From positions 1 to 6,439 of the forward strand of contig JAMPYD010000118.1 in NCBI GenBank assembly GCA_023700845.1: a stretch of 6,439 nucleotides of DNA, in the 5' to 3' direction. Positions 1 through 4,647 of this stretch are shown here, one piece after another (the stretch's first letter is position 1; each line of letters begins with the position of its first letter). A model generated the notes under the pieces. It ran no database searches. It worked only from the letters and a program-made list of their open reading frames with translations, and had not been told where the DNA came from. The translations under genes and the position numbers were made by a program. The DNA is from Elusimicrobiota bacterium. GTDB lineage: Bacteria; Elusimicrobiota; Elusimicrobia; UBA1565; UBA9628.

Positions 1-340
1 ACGCCCCGTTGCCGGGCTCGAGGGCGACGGCGCGGTCGAGCGCGGCCGCGCCGCCGCCGCCGGACTCCCAGTGCAGCGCGTGCGCGCTCGCGGGCGCGTC
101 CTTGCGGCGCAGGACGGCGGCGAGCTCGCGCGCGGCGGCCGGCGCCTCGCCGAGCAGGCGCAGCAGGCGGGCGCGCCGCGTCCCGTCCTTCCCCGTCGTC
201 TCGGCGAGCTCCCGGCGAAGGTCCTTCTCGTGAAGGATTCCGTAGCGCGCCGGCTGGAAAGCGGAGCAGCGGCCGAGGTAATATTGCCGCCCGAGGGCCT
301 CGACGAGGCGCATGTCGGCCTCGGCGGATAATGAAGGCAT
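1..340 (-). CDS. Partial hypothetical protein with a TPR-like segment (N-terminal part, runs off left edge)
   Basis: An open minus-strand frame of 113 codons has no stop before the left edge, so only the N-terminus is present. Third codon positions are almost all G or C, as expected for a real gene here. Two starts are possible. ATG at 340-338 lies 6 nt after a TATAAT hexamer. ATG at 313-311 (residue 10) has a GAGG ribosome-binding motif (plus-strand 319-322) 5 nt upstream and would follow a leader of about 27 nt. The second is the more conventional start; the longer frame is reported so that nothing is lost. The visible C-terminal part (SAHALHW, then AALDRAVALEPGNGA) resembles the second helix and turn of a tetratricopeptide repeat, so a TPR scaffold protein is plausible. 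Residues 1-80 are Arg/Leu/Ala-rich and were not recognised. No signal peptide or membrane segment is seen in the fragment. Confidence 0.6.
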   Translation of the reverse strand, partial: MPSLSAEADMRLVEALGRQYYLGRCSAFQPARYGILHEKDLRRELAETTGKDGTRRARLLRLLGEAPAAARELAAVLRRKDAPASAHALHWESGGGGAAALDRAVALEPGNGA

Positions 341-346
341 CCGTTC

Positions 347-375
347 ATTATATCGGCGCGCGCCTCTCAAGTCGA
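347..375 (-). promoter_or_regulatory. Candidate sigma-70-type promoter for the partial minus-strand gene
   Basis: On the minus strand a perfect TATAAT (plus positions 347-352) lies 17 nt downstream of TCGACT (plus positions 370-375), which matches the TTGACA consensus at 4 of 6 positions. The predicted transcription start falls around 340. That coincides with the first candidate ATG, or gives a 27-nt leader for the ATG at 313. The element sits in a short AT-rich island within otherwise very GC-rich DNA. Based on sequence match only. Confidence 0.55.
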
Positions 376-385
376 GCAATAAAGT

Positions 386-391
386 TATACT
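386..391 (+). promoter_or_regulatory. Candidate -10 element (TATACT) for the four-gene operon
   Basis: TATACT matches the -10 consensus at 5 of 6 positions and ends 7 nt before the GTG chosen as the start of the A24 peptidase gene. No convincing -35 hexamer is visible 16-18 nt upstream. There is no Shine-Dalgarno motif between this element and the GTG, so transcription from here would give a leaderless or near-leaderless mRNA. The call is moderate to weak. Confidence 0.35.
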
Positions 392-398
392 TGCTCCG

Positions 399-1829
399 GT
401 GAGTTTCACGCTGAACGCCGTCCAGATCTGCGCCTGGGGCCTGTTCGCCGCGGCCTGGGCCCAGATGGGCTACGTGGACTGGAAGGAGCAGAAGATCCGC
501 AACCGCTACCTTCTCCGGTGGCTCAAGGTCGCGGCCGCGGCCTACGCGGTCGTGCTCCTCCAGACGGCCCTGGGGAGCCTCGGGATCGGCACGGGCTACC
601 TTCTCGGCGGCTACTACTACGAGCTCGGGCGCTACCTGGCCTTCTCCGGCCTCGCCGCCTACGCCTTCTGGGCCCTTCGCATCTGGCCGGCGGGGGACGT
701 CAAGCTCTTCGTGCTTCTCTCCCTGTTCTACCCCTTGATGCGGATCCCGGGCTCCCTGCATTCGGGTCTGCGCTTCCTCGAGGTGCTGATCAACATCTTC
801 GTCCCGGCCGCGGCTTTCCTTTTCGTCACCGCGGCGGGCTATCTCTGGCGCACGCGCTTCAGCCATCAGAAGCAGTTCTTCCGGGAGCTCGGGGTGAGGC
901 GCTTCGGCGTTTTCGCCGTCGAGAAGGCGGTCGAGGCGCTCGGCCAGATCCGCGCGGACCTCGCGGCCTCGGCGGAATATTACCGCCGCAATCCGCGGAC
1001 GTTCCTTCTCGACGCCGGCGCCTGGCTGGCCATGATGGCGGCGATGTCTTTGGTCTCCTATTACCTCAACCGGGTCATCACCTCGCACGTTCTCAAGACG
1101 CTCGTCTGCTTCGCGCTGTTCTTCGCCTGGAGCCGCTTCTGCATGGCCATCGGCAAGGGCAGGGCGCTCGCGCTGATCATCGTCATGTTCGCCGCGCTCC
1201 TCGTCCGCCATCCCGAGGTGGACTGGGCGATCCTCGGCGCGGTCTTCGGCCACATCTCCGTCTTCAGCCTGTGCATCTTCTTCGGCATCCAGATCGCCTT
1301 CAAGCTCGTCGCGGGCAAGACGGGCTACGCCTTCCTTCCGCTGCTGTTCATGCTCCCGGGCCTGATCCCCTGGGCGGCGCTGAGGCTCATGGCGTCCTCG
1401 CTCCTGCCCGACACCGGCGCGCTCCTCGGCTGGATGCGCGTGTCTCCCGGAACGCTCACCGAGCTCTCCTCGCTGTCCGTCTGGGCGGCGCTGGGAACGT
1501 TCTTCGGCCTCTCGCTCGTGTTCGTCCGGATCTGGGACGCGGAATCCTACCAGAGCGTGAGCCCGGAGCAGGTGCAGCCCTACATGACCCTCGGACCGTC
1601 CCTGGTGGAGCTGATCCAGCAGGACGAGGAGTTCTGCGGCGAGCACTTCCAGACCTTCTACGCGGACGGCCTGACCCCGGACCAGGCGGAGGCGCTGAAG
1701 CCGTGGTGCCGGGAGCGGGGCATCGAGCACGTCCCCTTGGCGCCCACCATCTCGTTCGCGAACTGGATCTTCGCCGGCTATCTGCTGACCCTGACGCTCG
1801 GGGGTCATGTGCTGAGGTTCCTCTATTGA
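399..1829 (+). CDS. Large A24-family prepilin peptidase-like membrane protein
   Basis: A 476-residue, very hydrophobic protein with about 12 predicted membrane spans. The N-terminal part carries both aspartates of type IV prepilin peptidases. D27 sits in a D-x5-I-R-N motif (YVDWKEQKIRN), like the family's D-x5-I-P-N, and D100 sits in AGDVK, like GxGDxK. Such enzymes cleave class III leader peptides of pilins and pseudopilins at the inner membrane. The C-terminal part has DGLTPDQAEALK (423-434) followed by PTISFANWIFAGYLLTL (449-465), which resembles the end of archaeal-type (A24B) members. About 320 residues, largely membrane spans, separate the second Asp from this C-terminal motif, making it about twice the usual length. 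The zinc-cysteine domain of classical PilD is absent. Start: GTG at 399 was preferred over ATG at 312, because codons between them have AT-rich third positions and overlap the divergent promoter. It is the first gene of the operon. Peptidase activity and substrate are inferred. Confidence 0.8.
   Translation: MSFTLNAVQICAWGLFAAAWAQMGYVDWKEQKIRNRYLLRWLKVAAAAYAVVLLQTALGSLGIGTGYLLGGYYYELGRYLAFSGLAAYAFWALRIWPAGDVKLFVLLSLFYPLMRIPGSLHSGLRFLEVLINIFVPAAAFLFVTAAGYLWRTRFSHQKQFFRELGVRRFGVFAVEKAVEALGQIRADLAASAEYYRRNPRTFLLDAGAWLAMMAAMSLVSYYLNRVITSHVLKTLVCFALFFAWSRFCMAIGKGRALALIIVMFAALLVRHPEVDWAILGAVFGHISVFSLCIFFGIQIAFKLVAGKTGYAFLPLLFMLPGLIPWAALRLMASSLLPDTGALLGWMRVSPGTLTELSSLSVWAALGTFFGLSLVFVRIWDAESYQSVSPEQVQPYMTLGPSLVELIQQDEEFCGEHFQTFYADGLTPDQAEALKPWCRERGIEHVPLAPTISFANWIFAGYLLTLTLGGHVLRFLY
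1814..1817 (+). promoter_or_regulatory. Ribosome-binding site (GAGG) that decides the TTG start of the HExxH gene
   Basis: GAGG lies within the last codons of the A24 peptidase gene, 8 nt before TTG at 1826-1828. This is good Shine-Dalgarno spacing. It supports the rare TTG start, which is further supported by its 2-nt overlap with the TGA stop of the preceding gene. Confidence 0.6.
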
Positions 1830-3154
1830 ATACGCTCGATGAACGGCGGTGGATTTTCGGCGGAGGCCTGAGCCCGGAGTGGACCTGGGTGGTCCGGCGG
1901 CGCCGCGAGCTCGCGCTCGCGGACCTCGCGCGCATCGAGAAGCACTACCTGAAGCACGCCCCGCCCGGCGTGCGGAAGCGGCGCTACGCGGCGGGCCTGC
2001 GCTATTTCCTGCGAACCAAGTCCCCCGAGCGCGACCGCCTCGCCGTGCACCCCTGCTTCGACTACTGGCTCGACCTGCACGCGCGCCATTTCTCCGCCCC
2101 GGCGCAGGAGAACGACTGGCATCTCCAGTTCGGCCTCTTCCAGAGCTTCCCGGCGGCGCTGGCGCTGTCGCGCGGCGACCGCCTCGAGGTCGACGCGACG
2201 GCCGACCCCGACGGGCGGTTCTTCCTGTACGGCTCGCCGAAGTTCATCCAGGCGGCGCCCTCCGCGCCGCTGACGCTCGCGCTCGCGGGAGGCCGGCTCT
2301 CGGCGGACGGGCGGCCGGCCCGGTTCGAGTCCCTCGTCGAGGCGGTTCCCGGCATCGTCGCCGACGACCGCGGCTGGCTGATGGTGCACGGCGTGACCAT
2401 GCACGGGCTCGTCGCCCTCGACGCCAAGGAGCGCGCCCGCTTCGCCGCGGTGCTCGGCGAGGCCTTCTGCGACCTCGCGGGGCGCGACGCCGGCCTGTAC
2501 GCCGAGATGCGCGACCTCCTCTTCTCCCTCGTGCCCCTCAAGAACCCGGTGGACTACGGCAGCGTCAGCTCCTCCTACGTCAACCTGCGCGGCCTGATCG
2601 CGCTTTCCCACGCCGAGGACCGCATCCTTCAGGCGGAGACCTTGATCCACGAGTTCTGCCACCAGAAGATGAACCAGCTGCTCGTCGTGGACGCGATACT
2701 CCTGCCGGGGCAGAGCGGGCAGGTGTTCTACTCGCCGTGGCGCCCCGACGCGCGGCGCCTGCGCGGCCTCCTGCTCGGCGCGCACGCGTTCCTGAACGTC
2801 GCGCGCTACGTGGCGACGTCGCTGGCGCGCGAGGAGTTCCCGGCCGAGCAGAAGATCGAGCTGATGGTGAACGTCGCGCTGCGCCTCAATCAGGTCGAGG
2901 CGGCGCTCAAAGGGCTGACCGGCTACGGCTCCTTCACCGAGTTCGGCCGCCGCTTCGTGATGGGGATGTGGAGCGAGCTCGAGATCCTGCGCCACTCGGT
3001 GCTGTGGTTCCCCGCCGCCCTGCTCAAGGAGCAGGCCGCCGCCGCCGCCGCGCACCGCAGGAAGTACGCGCTGGGCGACACCGGCTTCTACAAGGACGCC
3101 GCGCTCGTGGACAAGGTCAAGCGCACGGCCTTCCTGACCCCCGAGGAAGATTGA
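1826..3154 (+). CDS. Standalone HExxH-motif putative peptide-modification enzyme (alpha-ketoglutarate-HExxH / mod_HExxH type)
   Basis: A 442-residue soluble protein with HEFCH at 275-279 (H275, E276, H279). The motif has the family's flanks: SSSYVNLRGLIALSH (248-262) before it, and YSPWRPDAR (302-310) then GLLLGAHAFLNVARY (314-328) after it. This arrangement matches the HExxH domain seen in ribosomally made peptide clusters, often fused to radical SAM proteins; characterised members are iron/alpha-ketoglutarate-dependent peptide beta-hydroxylases rather than proteases. H320 is a candidate third metal ligand and R306 or R310 a candidate cosubstrate-binding residue (inference). Here no radical SAM domain is attached; residues 1-240 form an unrecognised N-terminal region. 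The C-terminal 100 residues are helical, with an Ala-rich stretch near 403-409. Start: TTG at 1826, chosen for its GAGG site and the overlap with the upstream stop; the first internal Met is only at residue 186. The gene overlaps the next by 1 nt. A zinc metalloprotease is the main alternative. Confidence 0.78.
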   Translation: MNTLDERRWIFGGGLSPEWTWVVRRRRELALADLARIEKHYLKHAPPGVRKRRYAAGLRYFLRTKSPERDRLAVHPCFDYWLDLHARHFSAPAQENDWHLQFGLFQSFPAALALSRGDRLEVDATADPDGRFFLYGSPKFIQAAPSAPLTLALAGGRLSADGRPARFESLVEAVPGIVADDRGWLMVHGVTMHGLVALDAKERARFAAVLGEAFCDLAGRDAGLYAEMRDLLFSLVPLKNPVDYGSVSSSYVNLRGLIALSHAEDRILQAETLIHEFCHQKMNQLLVVDAILLPGQSGQVFYSPWRPDARRLRGLLLGAHAFLNVARYVATSLAREEFPAEQKIELMVNVALRLNQVEAALKGLTGYGSFTEFGRRFVMGMWSELEILRHSVLWFPAALLKEQAAAAAAHRRKYALGDTGFYKDAALVDKVKRTAFLTPEED

Positions 3155-3837
3155 TGAACACGAAAGAACGCGTCGAATGGACGAAGGCCGTCGGGGCCTG
3201 CCTTCCCGGCGCCGTCGTCAAGGACATGCTCGCCTCCGCCGACGCCCTCGAAGGCCCCGGGCGCTGGGAGGTCTCGGTCAGCGGCGGCGGCCTCCACCGC
3301 GTCGGCCTGCGCTTCTTCGGCGCGGGCGACCACGCCGCCTTCCTCAAGGCCGCGCGCAAGGCCTTCGCGCTCGGCGCCTCCGGACCCGCCGCTCCCGCCG
3401 AGGGCTTCCCGTGGCTGTCCGCCGCCTGGGACGTCCGGACCGGGCGCTGGACCGCCGTCCGCCTGTGCGGCGGCTCGCGCGGCGCGAAGCTCAAGCCGGG
3501 CCAGGCCTTCGCCTGGGATTTCAAGCCCGGGGGCGGGGCTCCGCTGCGCCGACTGCTGCGTCCCGCCGCGTTCAAGCCGGGCATATTCGGGGAGCCGGTC
3601 CTCGACCGCGCCCTGGAGGACTTCGCCCGTCTGAGCCCCCTGTCCTCGCTGTCGGTCGAGGATCCGGGCTGGGCCTTGCGCCTGGAGCGTCCCCTGCGCT
3701 GGCCGATGTTCGCCCGCTGCGACCTGTCGGCGGCCTTCACGCCGGGATCGTCCCAGCTCGCGCTGTTCCTGCTCGACCGCAGCGTGACCGAGCTGTCCTT
3801 CGACGGGGAGGCCCTATGGGCGCATTGCGCGGGATGA
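3154..3837 (+). CDS. Hypothetical protein of 227 residues, operon member between the HExxH and QueC-like genes
   Basis: The gene is real by context: its ATG shares one base with the upstream TGA, GAGG lies 7 nt before the start (3143-3146), third positions are G/C-rich, and its stop overlaps the next ATG by 4 nt. The family was not recognised. It appears soluble, with no signal peptide or membrane span. Visible parts are a helical N-terminus (1-32), a strand-like pair WEVSV...HRVGLRFFG (38-56), a helix (59-74), a second strand-like pair PWLSAAWD...WTAVRLCGG (86-107), a Gly/Pro/Lys-rich stretch (111-144), and a C-terminal strand-rich part with several Trp residues (173, 183, 222). Two Trp-containing antiparallel pairs suggest an alpha/beta fold with internal repetition, but that is only a reading of the residue pattern. 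There is no obvious catalytic motif. Its place suggests a partner, substrate-binding or recognition protein for one of the neighbouring enzymes. Confidence 0.8.
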   Translation: MNTKERVEWTKAVGACLPGAVVKDMLASADALEGPGRWEVSVSGGGLHRVGLRFFGAGDHAAFLKAARKAFALGASGPAAPAEGFPWLSAAWDVRTGRWTAVRLCGGSRGAKLKPGQAFAWDFKPGGGAPLRRLLRPAAFKPGIFGEPVLDRALEDFARLSPLSSLSVEDPGWALRLERPLRWPMFARCDLSAAFTPGSSQLALFLLDRSVTELSFDGEALWAHCAG

Positions 3838-4463
3838 AAAAGAAGGTCTGCGTGCTCGCCAGCGGCGGCTTCGACAGCGGCGTGCTGATCGCCGACCTGC
3901 TCGAGCGCGGCTTCGAGGTCCATCCGTTCTACGTGGCCTCCGGCTTCTACTGGGAGAAGGCCGAGCTCCACTGGCTCAAGCGCTTCCTGAAGGCGCTGAA
4001 AGGCCCGCGGCTGAAGCCGCTCACGATCGCCGAGACGCCGATGCGGTGGATCATGGGCGGGCACTGGAGCCTGACGGGCAAGGGCGTGCCGTCCTCGCGC
4101 GCGGCGTGGGACTCGGTGTACCTGCCGGGGCGCAACCTGCTCCTGCTCAGCCAGGCCGGCGTCTACGCCGCGACGCACGGCCTCCCGCTCGTCGTCCTCG
4201 GCGTCCTGCGCGGCAACCCCTTCGCCGACTCGAAGCCGCGCTTTCTCAAGGACATGGAGTCGGCGATCAACGACGCCCTGCGCGCGCGCCTCAAGGTCGA
4301 GGCGCCGTACACCAAGCTCCACAAGGACGGCGTGGCGCGCCTGGCCGCCCGGCTCGGGAAGCGCTTCCCTCTCGAGCTGACCTTCTCCTGCCTGCGCCCG
4401 CGCGGCGTGAACCCGTGCGGCGAATGCAGCAAGTGCGCCGAGCGCAGCGCCGGCCTTCGCTGA
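3834..4463 (+). CDS. Short QueC-like PP-loop enzyme (7-cyano-7-deazaguanine synthase family)
   Basis: A 209-residue member of the adenine-nucleotide alpha-hydrolase (PP-loop) superfamily. SGGFDS (10-15) is the ATP pyrophosphate loop. YLPGRN (96-101) matches the family's Y-[VL]-P-x-R-N motif. C186, C195, C198 and C201 form the C-x8-C-x2-C-x2-C zinc site typical of QueC. QueC uses ATP and ammonia to turn 7-carboxy-7-deazaguanine into preQ0 for queuosine or related pathways. The canonical SGYPDCR-like stretch after the second motif is replaced by GNPFADSKPRF (127-137), and no queD, queE or folE homologue lies nearby, so the substrate may differ. Start: ATG at 3834 overlaps the upstream stop by 4 nt. 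ATG at 3816 in the same frame has a stronger GGGGAGG site (3805-3811), but only 4 nt away, and would add six residues. It is the last gene of the operon. The stop codon lies in a perfect palindrome. Confidence 0.85.
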   Translation: MKKKVCVLASGGFDSGVLIADLLERGFEVHPFYVASGFYWEKAELHWLKRFLKALKGPRLKPLTIAETPMRWIMGGHWSLTGKGVPSSRAAWDSVYLPGRNLLLLSQAGVYAATHGLPLVVLGVLRGNPFADSKPRFLKDMESAINDALRARLKVEAPYTKLHKDGVARLAARLGKRFPLELTFSCLRPRGVNPCGECSKCAERSAGLR

Positions 4464-4482
4464 CTATCCTCAAGGATAGTCA
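4461..4482. repeat. Perfect 10-bp inverted repeat overlapping the QueC-like stop codon
   Basis: TGACTATCCT (4461-4470) and AGGATAGTCA (4473-4482) are exact reverse complements separated by CA. As RNA it would form a 9-bp stem with a TCAA loop. The first three bases are the TGA stop of the QueC-like gene. No T-run follows, so it is not a complete intrinsic terminator; it could stabilise the 3' end, act as a protein-binding site, or be the edge of the adjoining repeat element. Confidence 0.75.
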
Positions 4483-4491
4483 ACGTCATCA

Positions 4492-4602
4492 ACCACGGAG
4501 GCACGGAGAGCACGGAGAAAACGGGAGGAACTCTCACCGTTACCTCTTCATCCGTCGCCGTTCTCCGTGAACTCCGTGCCCCTGTGGTCCTTCTCTTTTT
4601 TT
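4492..4602 (+). terminator. CACGGAG dispersed-type hairpin repeat with T-run, likely operon terminator
   Basis: Two 28-nt arms (4492-4519 and 4561-4588) are reverse complements at 24 of 28 positions. Each arm is built from CACGGAG units at 8-9 nt spacing: 4494-4500, 4502-4508 and 4511-4517 on the left; CTCCGTG at 4563-4569 and 4572-4578, plus a degenerate CCCTGTG at 4580-4586, on the right. The arms enclose about 41 nt of unrelated sequence. A run of seven T (4596-4602) follows on the plus strand, so the structure could end transcription of the upstream operon. From general knowledge, similar ACCACNGAGG...CCTCNGTGGT elements are scattered through intergenic regions of several bacterial phyla, so this is probably one copy of a mobile or REP-like repeat. 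No target-site duplication could be recognised. Confidence 0.65.
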
Positions 4603-4606
4603 ATTC

Positions 4607-4634
4607 CCGGAATTCCACCGGTGGAATAATCCGG
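4607..4634. repeat. 16-bp perfect palindrome inside a longer imperfect hairpin
   Basis: ATTCCACCGGTGGAAT (4612-4627) is a perfect palindrome. Outside it, CCGGA (4607-4611) pairs with TCCGG (4630-4634), leaving a 2-nt bulge (AA, 4628-4629) on one side. It lies 13 nt beyond the end of the FabD-like gene. On the minus strand it is followed by A-rich rather than T-rich sequence, so it lacks the U-tract of an intrinsic terminator for that gene. It could be a weak terminator, an mRNA 3' stabiliser or a binding site for a dimeric protein. Confidence 0.55.
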
Positions 4635-4647
4635 ACAACTCCCGCCG

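Noticed and set aside
312..398. ATG at 312 as the start of the A24 peptidase gene
   Set aside because: Codons between 312 and 399 have AT-rich third positions unlike the rest of the gene, and the stretch overlaps the divergent minus-strand gene start and both promoter elements.
348..1808. 486-codon minus-strand open frame opposite the A24 peptidase gene
   Set aside because: It is the antisense shadow of a high-GC gene: the product is rich in Arg, Glu, Gly and Asp with no recognisable domain, while the plus strand encodes clear membrane spans and catalytic motifs.
518..1825. N-terminal extension of the HExxH frame to an ATG at 518 (878 residues)
   Set aside because: This part lies out of frame within the A24 peptidase gene and reads as Arg/Pro/Ala-rich low-complexity sequence. 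The TTG at 1826 with a GAGG site and stop-codon overlap is the proper start.
1823..3055. 410-codon minus-strand frame, and the 401-codon minus-strand frame at 3117-4322
   Set aside because: Both lie opposite well-supported plus-strand genes with catalytic motifs and operon overlaps; their products are compositionally biased shadows.
3816..3833. ATG at 3816 as the start of the QueC-like gene
   Set aside because: Not excluded: it has a strong GGGGAGG motif but only 4 nt spacing. ATG at 3834 was preferred because it gives the typical 4-nt overlap and the usual short lead into the PP-loop strand.
1826..4463. A complete RiPP cluster with precursor peptide
   Set aside because: The genes overlap with no room for a precursor ORF, and no short leader/core-like frame with a ribosome-binding site was seen elsewhere in the window, so only a partial, hypothetical pathway can be claimed.
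4494..4586. CACGGAG units as a possible CRISPR array
   Set aside because: Units are 7 nt at 8-9 nt spacing, arranged as two inverted arms, with no spacers of CRISPR length and no cas gene nearby.
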